From Symbiodinium natans (Eukaryota; Sar; Dinophyceae; Suessiales; Symbiodiniaceae): a stretch of DNA of 64,000 nucleotides. The stretch lies in the NCBI GenBank assembly GCA_905221605.1, contig CAJNDS010000587.1, positions 1 to 64,000 on the forward strand, given 5' to 3'. This document shows, one piece after another, positions 23,401-33,404 of this stretch (its first letter is position 1; each line of letters opens with the position of its first letter). The notes beneath the pieces were generated by a model that did no database searches, was not told where the DNA came from, and saw only the letters and a list, made by a program, of their open reading frames with translations. The position numbers and the translations under genes were made by a program.

Positions 23401-23990
23401 ACCTCCCTCTCCTGTCTTAATTTCTCTTCCACTCTTTTTTTCCATTGCTCTTCCCATAATATTGCATTCCTTTTGATAACTCACAGGAAATTAAAATGGC
23501 CTCCTTGTTGTCTCTCCTCTCTCACTTCCCTTTCCCTTCTCTCCTTCTGTTTCCTTTTAATTTTAACTGATAAAACACAAGAAAGGAGCTTGTAAAATCA
23601 AGCAGTGGAAGGGTAAGCAGAAGGTGACTCCTTGTGCGTGGACCTTTGCCGTACTTCACCATACCCCTCTTTTCGGCCTATCTCTTCGGCTCTTTTCCTA
23701 ACCCTTCTTCTTTTCATCTTTCTTTTTGTTTTTCTCATTTCGAAAAGACAGAGGGAACGGAGAGATAAGGGAGAGAGGATAGATAAAGAAGAGTACCATC
23801 TTCTTTGCGCCTTGTTTTATCTCTCTTCTATTCTTTTCTTGGCTCTTCCCATGAAAATCGTGTTCCTCTTATCTTTCCCTCCTTCTCTCCCTTCTCTTCT
23901 CCTCACGAGAGCCTTCGACTTTAGGATTGAGGAGAAAAAGAGAAGAGAAAAGAGGAACTACCTGGTTCTTGTTCCTGAGGCCTCCATAGT
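20459..23990 (+). repeat. About 912-bp pyrimidine-rich satellite, two full copies plus degenerate copies
   Basis: Units start near TTTCCCTTCTCTTCT at 20459, 21370, 22282 and, diverged, 23531. The first two periods are about 911 and 912 bp. The third copy carries a small deletion near 22550 and departs from consensus after about 22887. Within each unit CGTTTTCTGCATCTTCAAG occurs twice, so the unit itself contains an older duplication. The small frames that repeat with the same period are not convincing genes: codon use is that of a CT-rich repeat and no domain appears. Confidence 0.88.
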
Positions 23991-24746
23991 ACGACTGACG
24001 TGACAGCAGCGTACCCTCGTGGAAACGTGTATGGCTATAAGAAAACCCGAGTCCCAGCTTCCAAATAGACCCTATTTAAGCCACCCACCCCCCCCCCCCC
24101 TGGGTACTCCCGCAGTACTATGGTGATACGCTTTTTATGCAAGAATGTACCATAACAATGAGCATGTGCAAGATTGGCGTGAGGTTTTTTTTGTTTTTGC
24201 GTATTGTGTATTTCTCAATGGGGACCTAGCTTCTGGCTCCCCGCACAAGGCTCCCCGAACCGTGGAGTTGAGTATAGGGTTTAGGGTTTAGGGTTTAGGG
24301 TTTACGGTTTACGGTTTACGGTTTAGGGTTTAGGGTTTAGGATTTACAGTTTAGGGGTTAGGATTTAGGGCCTTTGGGTTTAGGATTTAAGGCTAACCAC
24401 GCAGCGCCACAGCCCTTAGGAGCGAGTGGATGATGGTAATCTTCATCCCGCACCCTACTAACACCCGAGAACGGGTTCCCGAAACTACCTCCGGAACCGA
24501 AAATTATAAACCTAAACCCTCAGCCCTCCTTCCCCCCCCCCCCCCCCCCCCCCCCCAAACCCTCAACCCGAAACCCTAAACCCTAAACCCTGAACCCTAA
24601 ACCTTATAAACCCTAAATACCTCAACCCTAAACCCTAAACCTTGCAAACCCGAGATCCTTCGCTCCCTTTCTTTTCTCCTTCAGACAGAAGAGCCACGCA
24701 GGTCGTTGCTGGTTCGGGCCTCCCAGCCTTGCGCACCTGGCCCTTC

Positions 24747-24860
24747 CAGCCAGGACCAGTGAATTGTTTTATAAAAACTTAGGGTTTAGGGTTTAGGGTT
24801 TAGGGTTTAGGGTTTAGGGTTTAGGGTTTAGGGTTCAGGGTTATTCAGCCAGGACCAGTG
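24747..24860 (+). repeat. TTTAGGG insertion flanked by a 15-bp direct repeat
   Basis: CAGCCAGGACCAGTG is present at 24747-24761 and again at 24846-24860. The 84 bp between them are AATTGTTTTATAAAAACT followed by about eight TTTAGGG units. As an intron it could splice GA-AG (GACCAGTG to CAGCCAG), which fits the rule seen elsewhere. The upstream island is open (for example EEPRRSLLVRASQP), but no product is identified. Confidence 0.6.
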
Positions 24861-25019
24861 TTTTCTGTTTTTGTTTGTGGTCTTCGGGTTTGGGGTTTAG
24901 AGTTTAGGGCTCAGGGTTTAGGACCCTTGTGTTCATGTTTGTCTTTAGTATTATTTATTTATATAGAGGTTTTATTTTATTGGGAGGGGGGCCTTCGGCT
25001 TTGGGGTTTAGGTAGGGGT

Positions 25020-25128
25020 TGGGATGTTCCCCCTTACCCCCCTTACACAAACAGTCCTTAATAGGGAAGCGAGTAACCCCCTACTACAATCCCTATGAAG
25101 GACTGTTAGTATAAGGGGAAGATGCCAA
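25020..25128. repeat. Hairpin element H1, copy 3
   Basis: Starts GGGATGTTCCCCCTTA and ends TTAGTATAAGGGGAAG. The left half has an extra CCCCCTTACACAAAC insertion. The centre contains AATCCCTATGAAGGACTG as in other copies. Confidence 0.65.
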
Positions 25129-25303
25129 GTTTGGGGCCCTAAACCCTAAACCCTAAACCCATAAAGTGTGTAGGACTTTGTGGGCCGCGGGGTGGGGCTT
25201 CGTTGCCTGCATCTCCCGCGCTTTGCGTGCAGCGATTCCCCTCCCTGCATCTACTCCGCCAGGAACGGTGCAATGCACTAACCCTAAACCTTGTAAAGCC
25301 TAC

Positions 25304-25470
25304 ACCCTAAACCCTAAACCCTAAACCCTAAACCCTAAACCCTAAACCCTAAACCCTAAACCCTAAACCCTAAACCCTAAACCCTAAACCCTAAACCCTA
25401 AACCCTAAACCCTAAACCCTAAACCCTAAACCCTAAACCCTAAACCCTAAACCCTAAACCCTAAACCCTA
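25304..25470 (-). repeat. Long CCCTAAA array
   Basis: More than 20 nearly perfect CCCTAAA units, ending CCCTAACCCTCC. It separates two exon-like islands (25179-25275 and 25516-25595). Confidence 0.93.
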
Positions 25471-25515
25471 ACCCTCCAAGCCCAGCTCCTCAAGCCTTGA
25501 CCTCCTCTTGACCAG

Positions 25516-25595
25516 GAGGCCTGGCGGAAGGATTTCGAGCGCGGAAGCTTCTCAACCGTTGGCATCTCAGACACTGGTGCCCAAAGGAGCCTGGG
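25516..25595 (+). CDS. Candidate exon (unknown)
   Basis: After a possible acceptor TTGACCAG the frame reads EAWRKDFERGSFSTVG and then ISDTGAQRSL. It ends at GTTTAGGG, which could serve as a GT donor. Two further islands nearby (25179-25275, and 25655-25790 reading EFGVISMKVERF) may belong to the same gene, but the phases I tried do not join cleanly. Confidence 0.33.
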
Positions 25596-26667
25596 GTTTA
25601 GGGTTTGGGGTTTGGGGTTTAGGGTTTGAGGTTCCTTGGGCTCTAACCTTGCGTTGCCAACGCTGAACTTTCAGAATTCGGTGTTATTTCCATGAAAGTT
25701 GAACGGTTCTGTACCAAAGAGCGGAAGGACTCCAAATCCGAAGCCCTAAACCGTAGAAGGAGCCCTAGGTTGAAAGGGTCGCGAATATGATCCCTTAACA
25801 TGGCCCCCTTGCCATTTCAAAAGGGCCCTGAAGTATGAACCTTTCAGTCTGAGAGGGAGAATTCAGGGGGTATTGAGGGGCTCCCCAATTAAGGAGGCCC
25901 ATATCTAAGTGTAAGGGGTTAGGGCTAAGGGTTTAATCCCCCCCCCCCGTACTAGGAAAGTTTCTCTATCTGAAGTTCCGAAGGCTCATCTCACCAGGCA
26001 TAAGGAACGCTCTTGCCTCTCAGCTCTGCAAGCACCCCTAAACCCTAAACCCTAAACCGTAAACCCTAAACCCTAAACCCTAAACCCCAATCCTCGACTC
26101 TGAGCACCCGTGGGCGTGTGTCGAATTCCCGAGCAAAAACCGCGGGGCAAAGCGTTAAAAAGCGCCAATCCGCCAATCGCTAGCGTTCAGTTCTGGGCTG
26201 ACCTGCGGGAGCCCCAGTTAAAAGTACCAGTATATGGAATTAGGTACCCAGGAGCCCTGTTTTAGTATGGTTTCGGGGCACCGAATTCGTAGTGGTATTG
26301 TGAATGGACCCTCAGGGTTTGTTTTGCAGATGGAGGGACACAACTTTGGGCACACCTGCAGACAGCCTCATTTTAACTCGGAGCTAGTTCTCCGAATTGC
26401 AATGGTGCCTACGAGGGTGGTATTAGGGTTGAGGGTGTGGGGTTGGCGCGCACGACCTGACCTCAAGCCACTCAAGTCAACGTTCAATGTTCAACGTTGA
26501 CCTGTATTTATGCTACGAGACCCTGAATTCCTAGAAGTGCAAAATGCCCTGCCACAACCCTAAACCCTAAACCCTAATTCAACCCTGAATCCGAAACCCA
26601 AAATTAAACCCTGAACCCTAAACCCCAAAGCCTAAACCCCAATTAAAACCGAAACCCGAAACCCGAC

Positions 26668-26738
26668 CTCGAATTGCTGCCGAGGCTGCGCTGAATACCT
26701 GGCTGCAAGAGGCCCGGCGCGTAGCTCCCTTGCTTTTT
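26668..26738 (+). CDS. Candidate exon (helical)
   Basis: The frame reads RPRIAAEAALNTWLQEARRV, a strongly amphipathic helix with coding-like composition, between an array of CCCTAAA variants and AT-richer sequence. No family was recognised. Confidence 0.33.
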
Positions 26739-28647
26739 TTCAGAGGGTTCAACGGTTTGCAGCTCATCGGGTGTTACCCTTATGGTCCATGCACCTATGT
26801 AATACCAAATAAGTTTATGTGGGTCCATGGGCCATCAGGGTTAGAGTGGTGGCGATGGAGACGAGTTCACAGCAAGGTCTATGCTCTGCGCTTTTGCTTC
26901 TCTCATGCCATGTGTTCCTTGGCGGAGGGCGGACTTGGGGAAATAGTTTTCTTTGCTCTCTTGCCTGCGTAAGTTTGCAACCGGGCCCGACTTGCAAATC
27001 AGGCTCTGACGTGGAAGGCAGCAAGCAAACTTGTAGGTGAGATTCCCGGCCCGAAGAGTTTGTCCTCAGAGCACCTACGTTTAAACGAATCAGCTTATAA
27101 TCACCAGAGGGTCCATGCATAAAACGGCTATGGAATGAGGTACCCAGAAACGCTGTTTAGTATGGTTTCTGGGTACCGAACCCTAAACCTAATTCCAAAC
27201 TAAACCCTAAGCCCTAACTCCAGATGAGTACTGGAGATCCACCCTCACCAACATCGTCTATCGTCACAGTCATGTGCTGCGCTCGCCTCTGGCATGTGCT
27301 TGTCGCCGCGAGCGTCCCAAACCTTGAGTCCGCCAAAGGAGCCCTGAACCCTGCACCTAAACATTCATGCGCAATGGGGGTTTCCGAAAACAGGGGATAC
27401 CCTTCTGAAGGTTCCTATAAGCACGATTTGGAAGTTAGGGCCCCCCTCGCATTCTGGAAAGACCCATATGTGTACATAGCTATATATATACCTACATACA
27501 TGTATCCCTGAACCCTTCCCAAGCCTGAATATCACCTGCATACACGCCTCTAGGACGCGAATGCACTAACTCCGAAAGCCGAAATCCCTCAAGCCGACCA
27601 GTGTGAAAAAACACTGCAAACATGAGCTCCTACACCCCTGGAACCCTACAACCCTGAACCGTTTAAAACCCCAAAACCCCAGACCCGTCAACCCTCTTAA
27701 ACCCTTATAAACCCCAAAACCCTTAAACCCCTAAAAACCCTTCTAAACCCTTGTACACCCTTATAAGCTCTTATAGACCCTTAAGCCCACACAGCTCCGT
27801 TGCCAGAGGCGGCCTCAGCCGGGCGCGTGCCGCCCCTGTGGCCGGGGAACCCGCCCCTGGTTCAGGGTTTAGGGGGTTTCGGGGGTTTAGGGTTGAGGGT
27901 TTAGGGGGTTTAGGGTTGAGGGTTTAGGGGGTTTAGGGGGTTTAGGGTTGAGGGTGTAGGTTTAGGGTGGGAGCCCGGAACCCAACAAACAGGGTAAAGG
28001 GTACCAGCGGGCTACCAAGAAGCCATAAACCCTAAACCCTAAATCCTAAACCCTAAGCCCTAAGCCCTATAGTTTAACCAACCGAAAAAAGGGTGCCCTT
28101 ATTACAAGATCTAGGAACCTAACACCCTCAGAGCCTGAAGCCCTAAGCTGAAACCCCAAAAATCCTGAAAAACCTGAAGCCCCTAAACCCTGTAACCCTA
28201 AGCGGGAAGAACCCGAAAGCCCTAAAACCCTAAGAACTGAAAACTCGGACCCCCATATGGAACCACCGAGCTCCCCCCACAACCCTAAACCCTAACCCCA
28301 AACCCCTAAACCCCTAAACCCTAAACCCTAAACAACACAGAAATGTCGTAAAACCTCTCTGAAACCTTGCAACCAATGGGCTCGACTGGTGTCTAGGGTT
28401 TAAGATTTGCAGTTTTAGGGTATAGGGCTTAAAGTTTAGGGTTGAATTTGGCTTTGCGGTGTAGGGCTTGGGGTTTACAAGGAGGTCTATTGTGTAATTC
28501 ATATATAGGTATATATTTCTATATGAATCTTCGTTCATATTTAAAGTTGATGATACGCTTTGTTTTGGGGGGGAGGGGGGGGGGGGAGGAGGGGGGCCTA
28601 AGCCCTAAACCCTAAACCCTAAACCCTAATTCACTTGGGGGGGCTGG

Positions 28648-28762
28648 GGCTTCGAGTCCTTGGCGACCAGGTCGCGGCTCACCGCGGCAAAAGAGGGCCT
28701 GGAGGCTGAGAACGCAGAGGGCCCAAGTAAATGCGAAGGAGGGGGAGTTGCGACGATTAGGG
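28648..28762 (+). CDS. Candidate exon (charged)
   Basis: The frame reads LATRSRLTAAKEGLEAENAE, then GPSKCEGGGVATIR, and reaches AG before GGTCTGGGG and a long TTTAGGG array (28796-28897). It looks like coding sequence interrupted by an array-filled intron. The continuation was not found. Confidence 0.33.
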
Positions 28763-28795
28763 TCTGGGGTTTGGGGTTTAGGGTTCAGGGTGTGG

Positions 28796-28897
28796 GGTTT
28801 AGGGTTTAGGGTTTAGGGTTTAGGGTTTAGGGTTTAGGGTTTAGGGTTTAGGGTTTAGGGTTTAGGGTTTAGGGTTTAGGGTTTAGGGTTTAGGGTT
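28796..28897 (+). repeat. Perfect TTTAGGG array
   Basis: About 14 uninterrupted heptamers following variant units (TTTGGGG, TTCAGGG, TGTGGGG). It directly follows a candidate exon. Confidence 0.92.
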
Positions 28898-29265
28898 TGG
28901 GGGGAGTGCTGGGTGTGTTGGGGACGTAATCGTTTGTTTAAGGGTTTGGCGCTCACCCTGCCCGACCAGAAGAGACCAAAACCTATTTCGCGTGCATTAT
29001 GCTATTGAATCCTTTATCGGGTTCCTAAGAAACCCTAGGAAAAATAGGTTTTGAGGTTCGTAAGGTAAGTGTTTGGGGACCAACCGGGTTCAGGACCAAG
29101 ATCCCGTAGGCAGCAAGACCCAATTGCGAAAATCCTAAACCCTCAAACCCGAAATCGCCACGCCCTAAACCCGAAGCCCTAAACCCCAAACCCTAAACCT
29201 TAAACTCAGGGTTCTGAAGAGCTGCCGCTTCCAGGGCTTTGGACCCTAAACCCCAAACCCCCCCA

Positions 29266-29350
29266 GGTCTTCGCACTCATCCTCTGCGCCCAGACGTCGC
29301 CGCAGACCTCAGCTAAGGGCTGCGGAATCGTGTCTGCTTGGGATATGCAC
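29266..29350 (+). CDS. Candidate exon (hydrophobic start)
   Basis: After CCCCCAG the frame reads VFALILCAQTSPQTSAKG, then CGIVSAWDMHSLG, and runs into TTTAGGG. The hydrophobic opening could be part of a membrane or signal segment. Unassigned. Confidence 0.3.
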
Positions 29351-29531
29351 TCGTTGGGGTTTAGGGTTTAGGGTTGAGGGTCTTATCCTAGTAATACTTA
29401 CCCTAGGAATACGTGTTGACCTCTGATGAGAGACCCTACTCGCCTGTTAGTTTAGCCCTAATCCCCAGCCCTTGCCGGTATCATGACAAACCTCCCCAAG
29501 CAAGCTGATCGCCAGCCCGAAACCTCCAGCC

Positions 29532-29680
29532 TAAACCCTAAACCCTAAACCCTAAACCCTAAACCCTAAACCCTAAACCCTAACCCCTAAACCCTAAACC
29601 CTAAACCCTAAACCCTAAACCCTAAACCCTAAACCCTAAACCCTAAACCCTAAACCCTAAACCCTAAACCCTAAACCTTC
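29532..29680 (-). repeat. Long CCCTAAA array
   Basis: About 20 CCCTAAA units with one CCCTAACC phase slip near 29583. Flanks are diverged units. Confidence 0.92.
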
Positions 29681-29789
29681 CAGCCTTGTAGAACCACCCT
29701 CAATCCTAAAGCCGCCACAACTACCCTGCACCATGCCCTATACGCACCGGCAACTCCGGGCCCTAAGGTAGGGTAGGCTTAGGGTTCAG

Positions 29790-29930
29790 GGTTAAGGGTT
29801 TAAGGTTTAAGGTTTAAGGCTCAACCTGGTTTAAGGTTTAAGGTTTAAGGTGTAAGGTTTCAGGTTTAAGGCTTAAGGCTTAAGGCTTAAGGTTCAAGGT
29901 TCAAGGTTTAGGGTTTAAGGTCTAAGGTTG
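29790..29930 (+). repeat. Degenerate TTTAAGG variant array
   Basis: Units of GGTTTAAGG, GGCTTAAGG and GGTTCAAGG replace the normal heptamer across about 140 bp. The shared TTAAGG core indicates local expansion of one mutated unit. Confidence 0.8.
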
Positions 29931-30859
29931 GATGGGTTTAGGGTTTTGGGTTTAGGGTTCAGGGTTCAGGGTTTCGGGTTTAGGGTTTAGGGGAAAGTTT
30001 GGGGTTTAGGGTTTAGGGCTTTGGGTTTAGGGTTAGGGTTAGGGTTCAGGCTTCAATTAAGCCCTTCAACACCCGGTCTCTGGTCGTATGCTACTCCCAG
30101 GTCAACAGAGACAGTGCCGGAAGCATTAGCAGCAGCAGTCTCAGCGTCATAGGGTTTATGTTTTCGGGGTTTCAGGGTTTGAGGGTTTGAGGGTTTTAGG
30201 GTTTGAGGGTTTAGGGCTTCAGGATTTTTGGGTTTTAGGGTTTTAGGGCTTCAGGGCTTTAGGGCTTTAGGGTTTTAGGGTGAGGGTGTACTGTACAGCG
30301 TTTTTGGTTCCCCCCTGGCAAGTCTCACGGCAAGTCTCCCGTTTTGTTGGCCCAATAATGAAGGGCCTGTCGGACAGTACTGCATATTAATTATTCAAGC
30401 CTCTGCAATGAGGGTGTTGTTGGGTGTTGGGACTTGGGGGGTTTGAGGGCCTTAGGGTTTTCCATGTCGGGATTTGGTGGGGCTGCTGGAAGTTTACACC
30501 CTTCACGCTTTGTGGTTTGCACCCGTGCATAGAGTCTCAGGCTCTGAGCCCTAAACCCTAAACCCTAAACCCCAAACCCTAAACCCTAAACTCGTAAAGC
30601 AGAGGACCAAAGGTTTCTCGCCGCCACCTGCGCCCAGACCGCTTTCAGCTCTTGAACCCTTCCTCCACCCCTCCAAATCGGCACAGTATGTTGGGGGCAT
30701 GTTGATAGGGTACTTTCAAGGTCTACATGAACCCTTAAGCCCAAAGCCTTCTGAGCCGTGCACGCCCCAAAACCCGAAGACCTGCGTCGGCGATTTCCCG
30801 TCAGGTGGCCGCGCGGTCGCTCTGTGCTTCGGCGCAATGCGCCGGAGGCAGTCCGGTGG

Positions 30860-30962
30860 TACCTGGAGGTTCATGGGTACTTACAAGTAGGGTGACTAGA
30901 TTGGTTATGACCCTACTCTTAGGTACTTATAACTCTACTTGCAAGCGCCCATGAACCTCCAA
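30860..30962. repeat. Hairpin element H3, copy at 30.9 kb
   Basis: ACCTGGAGGTTCATGGGTAC at the left pairs with GCCCATGAACCTCCAAG at the right. Internal ACTTACAAGTAGGGT and CCCTACTCTTAGGTACTTAT extend the symmetry. The left end interrupts an open frame (LRRNAPEAVRWYLEV). Related copies: 53305-53414, one arm at 9457, and complex forms at 11908-11990 and 58016-58245. Confidence 0.7.
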
Positions 30963-31315
30963 GGGTTCAGGTCTTCAGTGGGGTTTGGTGCTCAGGGAAA
31001 ATGAGTTGGGTTTGGGTATCAGGCTCCTAAAGCCTTATAGCCCTCTTGAGTTCGGTTGGTGGTTTGGGGTTGAGGGTTGAGGGTTAAGGGTTAGAGTTAG
31101 TCTAGAGCTTAGGGTTAGAAACATTCCATGAACCTTTTGGGTGGGTGGGGGAGGTTAAGAACACGTTCCCTGCGAGCTGACCATAGGACAAGCTGACCAT
31201 AGGACAACACATGTGGCGTGGAGATTGCTTTGAGTGTATCCTTTTCCCTTGTGGGGAGAAAATCAAGAAGATACCTTTCTGAACCTTGAACCCTAAACCC
31301 TAAACCCTAAACCCT

Positions 31316-31440
31316 GAAACGGTAGTGGAGGCCATTGCGGACCCCCAATGTCGAAGAAGCCCCCGCCTCTGCGAGGGGACGTAGCAACGGCGAAAGTGCC
31401 CTGTCTTTCGGCCCGCAGCCTGGCATGCTTCTGGGATGGT
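31316..31440 (+). CDS. Candidate exon (Pro/Ser-rich)
   Basis: A GC-rich island between arrays is open in two plus-strand frames; one reads TPNVEEAPASARGRSNGE, then SALSFGPQPGM. It ends near GGTTTGGGGGG. No domain was recognised. Confidence 0.28.
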
Positions 31441-31928
31441 TTGGGGGGTTTAGGGTTTGGGGTTTGGGGTTTAGGGTTGTGGGTTTAGGGTTTGGGGTTT
31501 AGGGTTTGGGGTTTATGGTTTAGGCTTTGGGGTTTATGGTTTAGGGTTCGGGGTTTGGGGTTTAGGGCTTGGGGAGACTTGAGGATGCTTGGGGCCCGAC
31601 CGAAGCCCTCAGCCCACAAAGCCCCAAGCCCCGAAGCCCTTGTTCGACTTTAGATGCCCTTAACCCACCCCCAAACCCTTAGCCCTAAACCCTAAACCCT
31701 AAACCCTAAACCCTAAACCCTAAACCCTAAACCCTAAACCCTAAACCCTAAACCCTAAACCCTAAACCCCAACCTGTAAAGGCGTTCACCTTCTGGGGCC
31801 CTAAGTCGCCCCGAAGCCCTTACACCCAAAGCCCTCAAACAGAACACCTCCCACAAAGACGAAGGCAAGGAACCAAACGAGCACCTAAGCTCCCTCAACA
31901 CCCTAGAATCTCTAAACCCTAACCCCTT

Positions 31929-31929
<1 letters not shown>

Positions 31930-31962
<33 letters not shown>

Positions 31963-32120
31963 ACCCCAAACCCCAAACCCCAAACCCCAAACCCCAAACC
32001 CCAAACCCCAAACCCCAAACCCCAAACCCCAAAACCCCAAAACCCCAAAACCCCAAAACCCCAAAACCCCAAAACCCCAAACCCCAAACCCCAAACCCTA
32101 AACCCTAAACCCTAAACCCC
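31930..32120. repeat. 31-bp poly-C tract plus CCCCAAA and CCCCAAAA arrays
   Basis: A run of 31 C (31930-31960) is followed by about ten CCCCAAA units, then about six CCCCAAAA units, then CCCTAAA again. CCCCAAAA equals the octamer used by some ciliate telomeres, but here it is a local derivative inside a heptamer array. Confidence 0.9.
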
Positions 32121-32147
32121 ACACCCCCCTTACAGAAGCTTTGGCCT

Positions 32148-32230
32148 CCGTCGGCTGAAGGCGGTGACGTTTGGTCCGGATTTCACTTCCGAGCGCCTCG
32201 CTGCTTTGGAGGACGGCCGCAGCTTCTGAG
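32148..32230 (+). CDS. Candidate terminal exon
   Basis: The frame reads GLRRLKAVTFGPDFTSERLA, then ALEDGRSF, and stops at TGA just before a TTTAGGG array. Composition is coding-like. A second frame is also open, so the assignment is tentative. Confidence 0.33.
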
Positions 32231-32412
32231 GTTTAGGGTTTAGGGTTTAGGGTTCAGGGCTGAGAGCTGAGGGTTCAGGACCCAAGTTGTTTTGTTCTTT
32301 TGTCGTTCGTGTGTGGAGGCGGGGGAAGGGGAGGCAAGGGAAAGGGCTTGTTTAGAGGTGGCGGGGCTAACTAAGGGTGGCGCTTTAGGTGTTTGGGGTT
32401 TACGGCTCTAGG

Positions 32413-32516
32413 GCTCCCCCTTCTACTAACCGTCTTTAATAATTAGGGATTGTACTACCCCCCCCCCCCCTATGATCATCCCTATTTAGGACTGTTAGTA
32501 TAAGGGGAAACTGCTA
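32413..32516. repeat. Hairpin element H1, copy 4
   Basis: CTCCCCCTTCTACTAAC at the left and GGACTGTTAGTATAAGGGG at the right are the H1 ends. The centre carries a C-rich expansion. Confidence 0.65.
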
Positions 32517-32639
32517 AACTTTAGGTGCTGTAGGAATTCGGTTTTCGTCGCGTGTTTGACTGAAGGGTGTGTGGGCTGAGGGGTTGATAGGGCCTTCAAG
32601 GCCCCTTCTGATCGCAAGCTTCACGCCTTTCAGATTTAT

Positions 32640-32800
32640 GCCCCAAACCCCTAAAGCCCTAAAGCCCTAAAGCCCTAAAGCCCTAAAGCCCTAAAGCCCT
32701 AAAGCCCTAAAGCCCCAAACCCCTAAAGCCCTAAAGCCCTAAAGCCCTAGACCCCAAACCCTAAACCCCAGACCCCAAACCCTAAACCCCAAAAAGCCCG
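32640..32800 (-). repeat. CCCTAAAG octamer array
   Basis: About ten units of CCCTAAAG, with one CCCCAAACC interruption, then CCCTAAACCCCAGACC variants. A single-base insertion variant has been amplified locally. Confidence 0.88.
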
Positions 32801-32856
32801 GACCCGCAAGCAGCTATCCCATCTCAACATAGACTTGGGGGTTTTCTAACTGTTCG

Positions 32857-32950
32857 TTAGCAGGGAATGGGGGAATGAGGTACCCTTTATCATCCCTTAA
32901 AGGGTATTTATAGGGGGATATGGGTACCTCATTCCCTCATTCCCTACTAA
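32857..32950. repeat. Hairpin element H2, copy 2
   Basis: Arms GGGAATGAGGTACCC and GGGTACCTCATTCCC flank CCCTTAAAGGG, as at 7781-7875. The two copies are nearly identical. Confidence 0.72.
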
Positions 32951-33034
32951 ATAGGGGACCCTCAATCCAGCTTGAAATATCGGACATGACGCCACCGACC
33001 TCGGCGGTGACAAGTACTCGAAGCAACTGACAAG

Positions 33035-33147
33035 TTGCATTTCTGCGGCGAAACGGAAGAAGATGTTTCTCTACTTGATCTTGGGAAGCTGGTAGTTGGA
33101 GACGAGTTTTTTTGGGACAGTTGGGAGCTTGTGCAAGACACCATAAT
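33035..33147 (+). CDS. Candidate exon (acidic)
   Basis: After ACTGACAAG, a possible acceptor, the frame reads HFCGETEEDVSLLDLGKLVV, then GDEFFWDSWELVQDT. The acidic, hydrophobic pattern is protein-like. The sequence then passes into C-rich, AT-rich repeats. No family was recognised. Confidence 0.4.
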
Positions 33148-33265
33148 CCCCCCTTACTCTAACATATTAATCCCCACCCTACCCCTAATATTAAATCCCC
33201 CCCCCCCCATATACTATACTTTGTCTAATATTAAGGGGGCCCGGGGGCTCCAACACTCTCTGCTT

Positions 33266-33404
33266 GAGGAATGTTATTCCTTATTCCATATAAGAAGCCC
33301 TGTTATGTCTTAAGGAATGTTCCTTAAATTCCCATACTCTCTAATTAAAGAATGTCATTCCTTATTCCAGATAAGAAACCCTGCTATGTCTTAAGGGACG
33401 TTCC
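33266..33404 (+). repeat. Direct duplication of a 58-bp unit
   Basis: Two copies about 79 bp apart share ATTCCTTATTCCA, TAAGAA, CCCTG and TATGTCTTAAGG with scattered substitutions. Each starts GGAATGTTATTCC-like and ends with GTTCC. This may be a tandem remnant of a hairpin element. Confidence 0.65.

Larger units (their letters stand above)
15766..24081. mobile_element. 8.3-kb satellite block bounded by a perfect 30-bp inverted repeat
   Basis: Bases 15766-15795 are the exact reverse complement of 24052-24081. The left copy begins GCTTAAATAGGGTC; the right copy ends GACCCTATTTAAGC. Both outer flanks carry a poly-C tract on the plus strand. The interior consists of five abutting satellite families and shows no TTTAGGG array, although such arrays saturate both flanks. 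This suggests one composite non-autonomous insertion. Because a short hairpin element also uses the left arm (15769-15874), two independent short insertions flanking the block remain possible. No transposase is present. Confidence 0.5.

Noticed and set aside
20447-24003. Many 60-197 residue frames repeating at about 912-bp intervals
   Set aside because: They follow the satellite period, occur on both strands, are compositionally biased and match no domain.
25304-25470. Chromosome end (true telomere)
   Set aside because: Arrays occur in both orientations across the whole window with genes on both sides, so they are interstitial.
31755-32094. Gly/Phe/Trp-rich minus-strand frames
   Set aside because: They are translations of CCCCAAA and poly-C repeats.
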